Source: an uncultured Pseudorhodobacter sp. (GTDB lineage Bacteria; Pseudomonadota; Alphaproteobacteria; Rhodobacterales; Rhodobacteraceae). From it: a stretch of DNA of 8,609 nucleotides. The number at the start of each line of letters is the position of its first letter. Positions within the stretch are counted from its first letter, which is position 1. The position numbers and the translations under genes are program-made. The stretch is from positions 1 through 8,609 of the forward strand of contig CAMFLG010000109.1 of NCBI GenBank assembly GCA_945957495.1, written 5' to 3'. Below, one piece after another: positions 1 through 7,175 of the stretch. The notes under the pieces were generated by a model. That model ran no database searches and was not told the DNA's origin. It saw only the letters and a list, made by a program, of their open reading frames with translations.

Positions 1-1
1 G

Positions 2-529
2 CTTTGGGCGATCCCGGCCTATGTGGCGGGGCCCTTGCTGATGGTGTTCCTGATCATGGTGCTGCCCGATGGCGCCGTGCCCTACGGCTGGGGCGGGCTG
101 TTTGATGCGCGCATCTTGCTTCCGCTGACCGTTCTGTCCTTTCAGCCCATCGCCCTGATCCTGCGCCAGACCCGCGCCGCAGTGGTCGAGGTGATGAGCG
201 AGGATTACGTTCGCACCGCCCGCGCCAAGGGCGTGCCCGAAACCGTCGTGGCCCTGCGCCATATCCTGCGCCCGGTGCTGACACCCGTGGTCACGCAACT
301 GGGGCTGATCATGATCACCATCGTCAACGGCGCAATCTTTGTGGAACTGGTGTTCGGCCTGCCCGGATTGGGGCGGCTGACCGTGCAGGCGCTGACCAAT
401 TCCGATTTCCCGGTGATCCTTGCGATCACCCTGATCGGGTCGTTCCTTGTCATGGCCTCAAACCTGCTGGTCGATCTGCTGTACCCGCTGCTGGACCCGC
501 GCGCCTCTGGCATGAAGGAGGCACGCTGA
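2..529 (+). CDS. Peptide/nickel-type ABC transporter permease, DppB/OppB family (5' end missing)
   Basis: Inner-membrane permease subunit of a DppBCDF-type importer. The reading frame is open from base 2, so the gene enters from the left and only about 175 C-terminal residues of a protein usually 300-340 long are seen. GTG at 23 is an internal codon, not the start: the upstream codons read LWAIPAY and continue a membrane segment. Visible in the fragment are hydrophobic segments at about residues 2-20, 38-55, 100-120 and 138-161. The cytoplasmic EAA loop that docks on the ATPase lies at about 69-89 (YVRTARAKGV followed by RHILRP), and the usual DppB ending YPLLDPR is at about 161-167. TGA overlaps the next ATG by one base (TGATG), so translation is coupled to the DppC-type gene. 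The family is known to carry peptides, nickel, opines and oligosaccharides. Substrate unknown; the neighbours suggest a sugar-acid compound. Confidence 0.93.
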   Translation, partial: LWAIPAYVAGPLLMVFLIMVLPDGAVPYGWGGLFDARILLPLTVLSFQPIALILRQTRAAVVEVMSEDYVRTARAKGVPETVVALRHILRPVLTPVVTQLGLIMITIVNGAIFVELVFGLPGLGRLTVQALTNSDFPVILAITLIGSFLVMASNLLVDLLYPLLDPRASGMKEAR

Positions 530-1458
530 TGTCGGATGAACGCCCGACGAGCCTGTGGCGCGACGCGTGGAAGCGCCTGCGCCGCAACAAACTCGCCGTC
601 ACCGGCCTGTTCGTGGTGCTGGCCCTGTTGTTGATCGCCCTGATCGGGCCGTGGATCACGCCCTATGATTTCCTCAGCCAGAATCTGGACGCCCGCAACA
701 TGGCGCCAAGCTGGGCGCATCCCTTCGGCACCGATGATCTGGGCCGTGATGTTCTCAGCCGGGTGATCTATGGCGCGCGCACGGCGTTTCTGGTGGCGAT
801 CTGCGTGACGGCGATTGCCTTGGCGATCGGCATTGTGCTGGGCGCCATCGCCGGGTTTTACGGCGGCCCGTTTGACCGCTTCATGATGTGGTTCACCGAT
901 ATGACCATGTCGGTGCCGCAACTGCTGCTGGTCGTGGTCATCAACGCCTCGCTGAAGCAACCGATCAGCTCCTGGATGGAACAGATGTATCTGCAAACGC
1001 TGAACCCGATCTGGCGCAATTCGGCCATTGTCGATTTCGTGCTGGTGTTCGGCACCATGGCGCTGATCTCCTGGCCGCCCTATGCCCGACTGGTGCGCGC
1101 GCAGGTGCTGTCCATCCGCAACCGCCCCTATGTGACGGCGGCGCGCGCGCTGGGTCTGACCAACCGCATCATCCTGCGCCGCTATGTCATGCCCAACGCG
1201 ATGGGGCCGCTGATCGTGGCAGTTTCAGCAGGCCTGGGCACCGCGATGGTGCTGGAATCGGCCTTCTCTTTCCTTGGCGTCGGGGTCAACCCGCCAACGC
1301 CCAGCTGGGGCAACATGATTTCCGACGGGCTGCGGGTCTGGACGAATTATCCGCACCTTCTGGTCGCGCCCGCTGCTGTGCTGGCCGTTGTCACCGTGGC
1401 CTTCAACTTTCTGGGCGACGGTCTGAACGACGCACTGAACCCGAAAGGGCAAAAATGA
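529..1458 (+). CDS. Peptide/nickel-type ABC transporter permease, DppC/OppC family
   Basis: Second inner-membrane permease, 309 residues, pairing with the DppB-type protein. ATG at 529 has a strong ribosome site (AAGGAGG, 515-521) at 7-nt spacing. A short cytoplasmic N-terminus (WRDAWKRLRRNKLA) precedes the first membrane helix at about 22-42. The family motif HPFGTDDLGRDVLSR is at 64-78, followed by the BPD_transp_1 core. The EAA loop is at about 201-223 (YVTAARALGL, then RRYVMPN). The C-terminus has FLGVGVNPPTPSWG (248-261) and the closing GDGLNDALNP. Compared with E. coli DppC from memory, roughly 24 extra residues lie between helices at about 141-170 (LKQPISSWMEQMYLQTLNP onward). The stop overlaps the next ATG in an ATGA junction. 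Family assignment is secure; the transported compound is not known. Confidence 0.95.
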   Translation: MSDERPTSLWRDAWKRLRRNKLAVTGLFVVLALLLIALIGPWITPYDFLSQNLDARNMAPSWAHPFGTDDLGRDVLSRVIYGARTAFLVAICVTAIALAIGIVLGAIAGFYGGPFDRFMMWFTDMTMSVPQLLLVVVINASLKQPISSWMEQMYLQTLNPIWRNSAIVDFVLVFGTMALISWPPYARLVRAQVLSIRNRPYVTAARALGLTNRIILRRYVMPNAMGPLIVAVSAGLGTAMVLESAFSFLGVGVNPPTPSWGNMISDGLRVWTNYPHLLVAPAAVLAVVTVAFNFLGDGLNDALNPKGQK

Positions 1459-2444
1459 CCGCGCTGTTGGAAATCAAGGGCCTGACCATCGACATCGCCC
1501 GCGATGACGGGCCCGCTCGGGTGGTCGATGGCATCACCCTTAGCCTGCAGCAAGGCGAAAGCCTGGGCATCGTGGGCGAATCCGGTTGTGGCAAAAGCCT
1601 GACGATGCTGTCGCTGGTGGGCCTTCTGCCCAACCGCATCCGCGCCACCGGCGGCACGGCGATGTTCGGCGGGCGCGATCTGCTGAAGATGAATGCACGC
1701 GAGTTGCGCGCCGTGCGCGGATCAGAAATCGGCTTTATCTTTCAGGATCCGATGACCAGCCTAAACCCGGTGATGCGCATTGGCGATCAGATTGCCGAGG
1801 CGCTGATCTATCAGAAATCCATCCCCAAACCCGCCGCCCTGTCCCGCGCTGAAGAGCTGCTTGCCCTCGTCGGCATCCCCAGCCCGAAAGACCGCATGAC
1901 CGCCTATCCGCACGAATTGTCCGGCGGCATGCGTCAGCGGGTGATGATCGCCATGGGTCTTGCCGGCGGGCCGAAACTGCTGATCGCGGACGAACCCACG
2001 ACGGCGCTGGATGTCACCATTCAGGCGCAGATCGTCGATCTGGTGCGCGACCTGAAATCGAAATCCGATATGTCGGTGGTCTGGATCACCCATGATCTGG
2101 CGCTGATTGCCGGTCTGGCTGACCGCATCGCCGTTCTTTATGCCGGAACCGTGGTCGAGGATGCGCCGGTCAACGCCATTTTTGACCGCCCCACCCACCC
2201 CTATACAAGGGGGCTTCTGGCCTCGCTGCCCACGCTGTCCGATCAGCCGATGGCGCGGCTGGCCTCGATCGGTGGCACCCCGCCCGAACCCGGCCGCCGC
2301 CCGCCCGGCTGCCCGTTTGCGCCGCGCTGCGCCATGGCGATTGCCGCCTGCGCCGACGCCGTGCCGCAACTGACCGCCGTTCCCGGCAGCGACCCGCGCC
2401 ACCGCGTCGCCTGTATCGTCACCACCCGCGAGGCCACGGCATGA
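1455..2444 (+). CDS. Peptide/nickel-type ABC transporter ATPase, DppD/OppD family
   Basis: One of two nucleotide-binding subunits driving the importer at the cytoplasmic face; 329 residues. The frame is open far upstream, but ATG at 1455 is chosen because it forms an ATGA overlap with the DppC-type stop, has AAAGGG (1444-1449) ahead of it, and gives the normal DppD N-terminus (LLEIKGLTIDI). Visible motifs are Walker A GESGCGKS (41-48), Q-loop Q97, signature LSGGMRQR (155-162), Walker B LLIADEP (175-181) and switch H213. The Oligo_HPY region starts at HPYTRGLL (248-255). Four C-terminal cysteines (C286, C292, C299, C320) match the arrangement reported to hold a [4Fe-4S] cluster in a DppD protein; whether it is filled here is unknown. 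All ATPase residues are intact. Confidence 0.96.
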   Translation: MTALLEIKGLTIDIARDDGPARVVDGITLSLQQGESLGIVGESGCGKSLTMLSLVGLLPNRIRATGGTAMFGGRDLLKMNARELRAVRGSEIGFIFQDPMTSLNPVMRIGDQIAEALIYQKSIPKPAALSRAEELLALVGIPSPKDRMTAYPHELSGGMRQRVMIAMGLAGGPKLLIADEPTTALDVTIQAQIVDLVRDLKSKSDMSVVWITHDLALIAGLADRIAVLYAGTVVEDAPVNAIFDRPTHPYTRGLLASLPTLSDQPMARLASIGGTPPEPGRRPPGCPFAPRCAMAIAACADAVPQLTAVPGSDPRHRVACIVTTREATA

Positions 2445-3442
2445 CCGCGCCCCTTCTGCAAATCCGCAACCTGAAAAAACACTTCGACCTGCGCCTTGGT
2501 GCCTTCGGCGAAAAGGGCGCGCGGGTGCATGCGCTGGATGACTTCACCGTCGATATTGTCGAGGGCGAAACGCTCAGCCTTGTCGGCGAAAGTGGCTGCG
2601 GCAAGTCAACCACCGGTTTTGCCATCCTGAACCTGCACCGCCCCTCTGGCGGATCGGTGATCTACAAGGGCACCGATCTTGCGGGCCTGGACGAAGACGC
2701 CATGCGTCCCTTCCGCCGCGATCTGCAGATCGTGTTCCAAGACCCCTATTCAACCCTCAACCCCCGCATGACGATTGGCGAGGCGCTGAGCGAACCGATC
2801 CTGTTTCACGCCCTGGCCAGCAAGGCCGAACTTCCTGCCCGCCTTGCGCAACTGCTGGCGGATGTCGGCCTTTCCCCCCGCTTTGCCAGCCGCTACCCGC
2901 ACGAATTGTCAGGCGGGCAGCGCCAGCGCGTCGCCATCGCCCGCGCCTTGGCCTGCCAGCCACGCTTTATCGTCTGTGATGAGGCGATTTCGGCGCTGGA
3001 TGTCTCGGTTCAGGCGCAAATCCTGAACCTGCTGCTGGATTTGCAGGAAAAATACCAGCTGACCTATCTGTTCATCGCGCATGATCTGGCCGTGGTGCGC
3101 CATATCAGCGACCGCGTGGGCGTGATGTATCTGGGCCGTCTGGCCGAACTCGCCCCATCGGCCAGCCTGTTTGCCACCCCATTGCACCCCTATACCCGCG
3201 CGCTGTTGTCTGCCGTACCAGAGGCCAATCCTCGCGCCCCGCGCGACCGGCAGATGCTGCAGGGCGAGGTGCCTAGCCCGCTGTCACCCCCATCCGGTTG
3301 CCGGTTTCACAGCCGCTGCCCCTTGGCGCGCGAAACCTGCCGCAGCCAGATCCCCGAAATGCGCGCGGTTGCCCCCGGCCACCTTGTCGCCTGTCACGCC
3401 GTCACCTCGGCCACATCCACCAATTGGGAGGCGTCGGAATGA
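2441..3442 (+). CDS. Peptide/nickel-type ABC transporter ATPase, DppF/OppF family
   Basis: Second nucleotide-binding subunit, expected to form a heterodimer with the DppD-type protein; 333 residues. It starts at ATG 2441 in an ATGA overlap with the previous stop, with a weak GAGG (2430-2433) upstream. Motifs are Walker A GESGCGKST (49-57), Q-loop Q100, signature LSGGQRQR (156-163), Walker B FIVCDEA (176-182) with the catalytic glutamate, D-loop SALD, switch H214 and HPYTRALL (249-256). DEA in place of DEP after Walker B is common in DppF-type proteins. The C-terminus again carries four cysteines (C287, C293, C300, C318). An insert at about 19-31 between the first strand and VHALDDF is normal for DppF, whose N-terminal part is longer than in DppD. 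The stop overlaps the next ATG. Confidence 0.96.
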   Translation: MTAPLLQIRNLKKHFDLRLGAFGEKGARVHALDDFTVDIVEGETLSLVGESGCGKSTTGFAILNLHRPSGGSVIYKGTDLAGLDEDAMRPFRRDLQIVFQDPYSTLNPRMTIGEALSEPILFHALASKAELPARLAQLLADVGLSPRFASRYPHELSGGQRQRVAIARALACQPRFIVCDEAISALDVSVQAQILNLLLDLQEKYQLTYLFIAHDLAVVRHISDRVGVMYLGRLAELAPSASLFATPLHPYTRALLSAVPEANPRAPRDRQMLQGEVPSPLSPPSGCRFHSRCPLARETCRSQIPEMRAVAPGHLVACHAVTSATSTNWEASE

Positions 3443-4395
3443 CCACGCTCATCGGCATTACAATGGGCGAGCCTGCGGGCGTCGGCCCGGAAATCATCCT
3501 GAAATCGCTGGCCCAGATGACCCCGGATCAGCGCGACGGCTACCGCATCTTTGGCAACCGCGACATGCTTGCGGCGGCAGAAGAGGTGCTGCAAACCGGC
3601 ATGGATCTGGCCCGCCTGAACATCCACCACACCGACATTCCCGGCCCGCGCATCGGCTTTGGCCAGTTGGACCCGCGCGGCGGTGAGGCGTGTTTTCGCT
3701 TTATCGAGGCCGCCGTGCGCGAGGCAGAGGCAGGCAAGATCGCCTGCATCGTGACCGCGCCCATCAACAAGGCCGCGCTCAACGCCGCAGGCCATCACTA
3801 TGACGGCCACACCGGCATGCTGGCCAGCCTCACCGGCAGCAAAACCAGCTTCATGCTGCTGGCGTCAGAGCGGCTGAATGTGATCCATGTTTCCACCCAT
3901 GTCGCGCTGAAAGAGGCCATTGCGCGCGCCACCACCGCCCGCATTCTGGCGACGATCCGCGCCGGTCACGCGCATTTCGCCCGCTTTGGCACCGCCCCCC
4001 GCATCGCCGTGGCCGGGATCAACCCGCATTGCGGCGAAGGCGGGCTGTTCGGATCGGAAGACGATGATCAGGTCGCCCCCGCCGTGGCACTGGCGCAGGC
4101 AGAGGGCATCAATGTGGTCGGCCCCATTCCCGGCGATACCGTCTATCACCGCGCCTATAACGGCGCCTTCGATCTGGTGATCGCCGAGTACCACGATCAG
4201 GGCCATATCCCGATCAAGCTGGTGGCCTTTGACACCGCCGTCAACGTCTCGGTCGAACTGCCGATTGACCGCTGCTCGGTCGATCACGGCACCGCCTTTG
4301 ACATCGCCGGCACAGGCCGCGCCAACAACACCAACCTCAACCACGCGCTGGCTTATGCCGCCAAACTTGCCGCGCATCCGAAAGCAAAACCATGA
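3439..4395 (+). CDS. pdxA2: PdxA2-type dehydrogenase (4-phospho-D-threonate / D-erythronate 3-dehydrogenase family)
   Basis: NAD-dependent, metal-dependent oxidative decarboxylase of the PdxA fold; 318 residues, cytoplasmic. ATG 3439 is chosen over earlier in-frame starts because it has GGGAGG (3426-3431) at 7 nt, makes an ATGA overlap, and gives the family N-terminus ITMGEPAGVGPEI (7-19). Probable metal ligands are H154 (VSTHVAL), H197 (GINPHCGEGG) and H252 (EYHDQGHIP). Conserved VDHGTAFDIAGTGRAN lies at 281-296. GPIPGDTVYHRA and YHDQGHIPIK fit the PdxA2 branch; vitamin B6 PdxA normally has YHDQGLPVLK there. The known PdxA2 reaction oxidises C3 of a 4-phosphorylated four-carbon acid, which loses CO2 to give dihydroxyacetone phosphate. 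The convergent DUF1537 kinase would supply that substrate. The usual LPxIRTS before VDHG reads LPIDRCS (275-281), a possible specificity change. Catabolic role fairly sure; exact stereochemistry not. Confidence 0.88.
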   Translation: MTTLIGITMGEPAGVGPEIILKSLAQMTPDQRDGYRIFGNRDMLAAAEEVLQTGMDLARLNIHHTDIPGPRIGFGQLDPRGGEACFRFIEAAVREAEAGKIACIVTAPINKAALNAAGHHYDGHTGMLASLTGSKTSFMLLASERLNVIHVSTHVALKEAIARATTARILATIRAGHAHFARFGTAPRIAVAGINPHCGEGGLFGSEDDDQVAPAVALAQAEGINVVGPIPGDTVYHRAYNGAFDLVIAEYHDQGHIPIKLVAFDTAVNVSVELPIDRCSVDHGTAFDIAGTGRANNTNLNHALAYAAKLAAHPKAKP

Positions 4396-5312
4396 GCCTT
4401 CCTGTCACCGGCGTCTATTGCGCCTCGGCCACGCCCGTTCTGGCCGATCTGTCGCCCAACCTACCCGCCTTCACCGCGCATTGCCGCTGGTTGATCGGCG
4501 AGGGCTGTGATGGCGTGGCCCTCTTGGGCACCACGGGCGAGGCGAATTCGTTTTCCAGCGCCGAACGCAAGGCGATCCTTGAGGCAGCCTTGGCAGGCGG
4601 CCTTGCCCCCGGCCAGTTGCTGCCCGGAACCGGCACAGCCAACATCCCCGAAACCGTCGATCTGACCCGGCATGCGCTGGCGCAGGGCGTGACCCGCGTG
4701 GTGATGCTGCCACCGTTCTACTACAAGGGCGTCAGTGACGATGGCCTTTACGCCGCCTATTCCCGCACCATTGAGGCGATTGGCGACGCGCGCCTGCAAG
4801 TGATCCTTTACCATATCCCGCAGGTGTCCGGCGTGGCGATCAGCCACGATCTGATTGACCGCCTGCGCAACGCCTTCCCGCAAACCGTGGTCGGCATCAA
4901 GGATTCCGCCGGAAAGCTGGACAACATGCAGGCGATGATTGCCCGCTTTGCCGATTTCTCGGTGCTGGCCGGGGCCGACCCGCTGTTGCTGCCCCTGATG
5001 AAAATGGGCGGCGCGGGCTGCATCACCGCCACGTCAAACCTTGTCGGGCGCGATCTGGCGCTGGTCTATCGCGGCGCGAATGACCCGGCACAGGCCGACG
5101 CGGTTGCTGCCGCACAGGCCCGGATCGAGGCGTTCCGCAACCTGTCGAATTCCTACGTCCAACTGCCCGCCATCAAAGGCATGATCCGCTATCTGACCGG
5201 TGACGCCGGGTGGAGCCGGATGCGCCCGCCACAGGTCGATCTGACCGCGGCAGAGCGGGCAGACCTGCGCGCGAAACTTGTGACGATTGGCGCCACGGTT
5301 CAAGGGGACTGA
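4392..5312 (+). CDS. Dihydrodipicolinate synthase/N-acetylneuraminate lyase-family class I aldolase
   Basis: TIM-barrel Schiff-base enzyme, 306 residues, likely soluble homotetramer. ATG 4392 overlaps the previous stop (ATGA); no clear ribosome site is seen, so it probably relies on coupling. Visible are the GTTGE loop (46-50), PPFYYKG (107-113), catalytic tyrosine Y140 in YHIPQVSG, Schiff-base lysine K170 in GIKDSAGKLDN, and the barrel closure GGAGCITATSN (206-216). The arginine that binds aspartate semialdehyde in true DHDPS (YNVPSRTG in E. coli) is V145 here, so lysine biosynthesis is unlikely. The family includes 2-keto-3-deoxy-acid aldolases, hydroxyglutarate-type lyases and sugar-acid dehydratases; pyruvate is the usual product or co-substrate. 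Its place between PdxA2 and an alcohol dehydrogenase suggests it splits or dehydrates a sugar-acid intermediate. Substrate not predictable. Confidence 0.9.
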   Translation: MSLPVTGVYCASATPVLADLSPNLPAFTAHCRWLIGEGCDGVALLGTTGEANSFSSAERKAILEAALAGGLAPGQLLPGTGTANIPETVDLTRHALAQGVTRVVMLPPFYYKGVSDDGLYAAYSRTIEAIGDARLQVILYHIPQVSGVAISHDLIDRLRNAFPQTVVGIKDSAGKLDNMQAMIARFADFSVLAGADPLLLPLMKMGGAGCITATSNLVGRDLALVYRGANDPAQADAVAAAQARIEAFRNLSNSYVQLPAIKGMIRYLTGDAGWSRMRPPQVDLTAAERADLRAKLVTIGATVQGD

Positions 5313-5313
5313 C

Positions 5314-6438
5314 ATGATCAACTACGCCCAACCCCTTCGCCTGCACCAACCCCACCGCTTTGAGTTCGGCGCTGGCACCGCCGCGCAACTGGGCGATTGG
5401 GCCAGATCGTCCGGCTTTGCCCGCATTCTGGTGCTGACCTCGCCCAGCGTTGCCGCACTGGTGAACCGGCTGGAATTGCCCGGCCAGATCACCGTCTTTG
5501 CCGCCGTGCAGCCAGAACCCGACACCACCAACCTGTCCGCCGCCATTGCCGCAGCCCAGGCTGTTGACCCCGATCTGATCGTTGGCTTTGGCGGTGGTTC
5601 GGTGATGGATGTGGCAAAGCTTGTCACCGTTCTGCGCGGCGGTGTGCCGCTGGCCGATGTGATCGGCCCGAACAAGGTGACAGGCCGCCTGAATGCGCTG
5701 GCGCTGGTGCCAACCACGGCGGGCACAGGGTCAGAGGCCGGTATCCGCGCGCTGGTGACGGATGCCACCACCCTGAACAAGGTCGCGGTTGAAAGCCCCT
5801 ATCTTCTGGCCGATATGGTCGCCCTTGACCCCGATCTGACCATGTCGGTCCCCCCCGCCGTCACCGCCGCCACCGGCATTGACGCCATGGCGCATTGCGT
5901 CGAGGCTTTCACCAACCGCAAAGCGCATCCGCTGATCGACAACTACGCCCGCATGGGGTTTTCACTGGTCGCGCGCTATCTGCCCCGCGCCGTTGCCGAT
6001 GGAACAGATGCCGAGGCGCGCGCGGCCCTGCTGCTGGCCAGCTATTACGGCGGCATCTGCCTTGGCCCGGTGAATACGGCGGCAGGGCATGCCTTGGCCT
6101 ATCCCTTGGGCACAAGGCTGAAACTGCCGCACGGGCTGGCCAATGCGGTGATCTTCCCGCACGTTCTGGCCTTCAACCTGCCCGTCACCCCCGCCAAAAC
6201 GGCTGAGGTCGCAACCGCCCTTGGCCTGCGCGCCGATGATCAAGCCGCCCTGCTGGAAACGGCGAGCCAATGGTGCCGCAATCTGGGGGTGGAAATGCGC
6301 CTTTCCGCCCTGGGGGCCACGCAGGCCGACCTGCCCGCATGGGCCAGCGAAGCCCACGCCATCCGCCGCCTGATGGACAACAACCCCCGCGAGATGAGCG
6401 TGGATGAGGTTCTGGCGATCTACACCGCCGCCTTCTGA
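5314..6438 (+). CDS. Iron-containing alcohol dehydrogenase (group III Fe-ADH)
   Basis: NAD(P)-dependent alcohol dehydrogenase/aldehyde reductase, 374 residues. ATG 5314 is preferred to an earlier in-frame start because it has AAGGGG (5302-5307) at 6 nt and lies 1 bp after the aldolase stop; the earlier start would overlap the aldolase by 26 bp and has no matching N-terminal family sequence. The N-terminal dinucleotide domain carries GGGSVMDVAK (93-102) and VPTTAGTGSE (132-141). The C-terminal helical domain has the four expected metal ligands: D190 and H194 (GIDAMAHCVEAF), H259 (AAGHALAYPLG) and H273 (LPHGLANAV). The family includes maleylacetate reductases, 4-hydroxybutyrate, lactaldehyde and 1,3-propanediol dehydrogenases. 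It is last in the operon, so it may convert the aldehyde released by the aldolase, or oxidise a hydroxy acid; sequence alone does not decide the direction. Confidence 0.92.
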   Translation: MINYAQPLRLHQPHRFEFGAGTAAQLGDWARSSGFARILVLTSPSVAALVNRLELPGQITVFAAVQPEPDTTNLSAAIAAAQAVDPDLIVGFGGGSVMDVAKLVTVLRGGVPLADVIGPNKVTGRLNALALVPTTAGTGSEAGIRALVTDATTLNKVAVESPYLLADMVALDPDLTMSVPPAVTAATGIDAMAHCVEAFTNRKAHPLIDNYARMGFSLVARYLPRAVADGTDAEARAALLLASYYGGICLGPVNTAAGHALAYPLGTRLKLPHGLANAVIFPHVLAFNLPVTPAKTAEVATALGLRADDQAALLETASQWCRNLGVEMRLSALGATQADLPAWASEAHAIRRLMDNNPREMSVDEVLAIYTAAF

Positions 6439-6440
6439 GC

Positions 6441-7175
6441 CTACTTCGACGACAGGTCCAGCAACCGCCCCTCAAACAACCGGTCCCGCGATCCGCCCAC
6501 ATGCGCGGCCATCGCGGCCCGGGCGGTTTCCGCCTCGCCCCGCGCAATCGCTGCGAAGATATGCGCGTGTTCGTCCAGCACATGATCCAAGCCCCCGCGC
6601 ACGGTCTGCAGCGACAGGCCGTGAAACTTCATCCCCACCGCGATGTGATCCTTCAACGCCCGCATCGAGGTTTCGAAATACTGGTTGTTGGCCGCCGCCG
6701 TGATCGCCAGATGAAATCCGAAATCGGCATCCTCCCGGTGACTGCGCCGCTCGGTTGCGTCGCGCATCAGTTGCAGCAGGTTTTCGATCTCTGCCAGATC
6801 CGCCGCACTGCGCCGCCCCGCCGCCAGCGCCGCCGCCGCCGGTTCAATCGTCAGCCGGAACTCATAGCAGCGCTGCAAATCCGCAATCGTCTCAAGCGGT
6901 TGAAAGGCCAATGGTTTCGGCACCACCGTCGTGCTGATATAGCTGCCCGACCCCTGCCGCGATGTGACCAACCCCTCATCCCGCAACCGCTTCAGCGCCG
7001 CGCGGATCACTGGGCGCGACACGTCAAACTGCCCGGCCAGCGCGTTTTCGCCCGGCAGACGCTCTTCCTCGGCATATTCACCATTGGCAATGGCGCGCCG
7101 GATGCTGTCATAAACTACATCCGCCAGAAGGATCGACTTCGGCCGATCCGCCATCACCACCCCAGCCTTGTTCAT
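6441..7175 (-). CDS. GntR-family transcription regulator, FadR/FCD subfamily
   Basis: DNA-binding regulator, 244 residues. ATG at 7175 is chosen because GGAGGG (7186-7181) lies 5 nt upstream and its first base is the last base of the kinase stop (TGATG). ATG at 7154 is a possible later start; longer in-frame extensions run into the kinase gene. The N-terminal winged helix-turn-helix spans about 15-82, with ALAGQFDVSRPVIRAALKRL (46-65) as the helix-turn-helix and GSGSYI as the wing. The C-terminal FCD ligand domain has probable metal ligands D151, H155 (DFGFH), H203 (DEHAH) and H225 (AMAAHV). FCD regulators usually sense small carboxylic or sugar acids, which fits the surrounding enzymes. It probably represses its own operon from the palindrome at 8260-8272, and perhaps the convergent transport operon too (inference). 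Confidence 0.93.
   Translation of the reverse strand: MNKAGVVMADRPKSILLADVVYDSIRRAIANGEYAEEERLPGENALAGQFDVSRPVIRAALKRLRDEGLVTSRQGSGSYISTTVVPKPLAFQPLETIADLQRCYEFRLTIEPAAAALAAGRRSAADLAEIENLLQLMRDATERRSHREDADFGFHLAITAAANNQYFETSMRALKDHIAVGMKFHGLSLQTVRGGLDHVLDEHAHIFAAIARGEAETARAAMAAHVGGSRDRLFEGRLLDLSSK

Noticed and set aside
205..996. 263-codon minus-strand open frame opposite the permeases
   Set aside because: It is antisense to two clear membrane permeases, rich in H, Q, R and A, and has no recognisable domain.
888..1454. Long open 5' extension in frame with the DppD-type ATPase
   Set aside because: It lies wholly inside the DppC-type gene, its translation has no family character, and the ATG at 1455 gives the normal ATPase N-terminus with an ATGA junction.
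3439..4395. Vitamin B6 biosynthesis gene pdxA
   Set aside because: The GHIP signature, the kinase partner and the catabolic operon fit PdxA2 better. No B6 or rRNA-methyltransferase (ksgA) neighbour is present.
4392..5312. Lysine-biosynthesis dapA
   Set aside because: The substrate-binding arginine is replaced by valine and the operon is catabolic.
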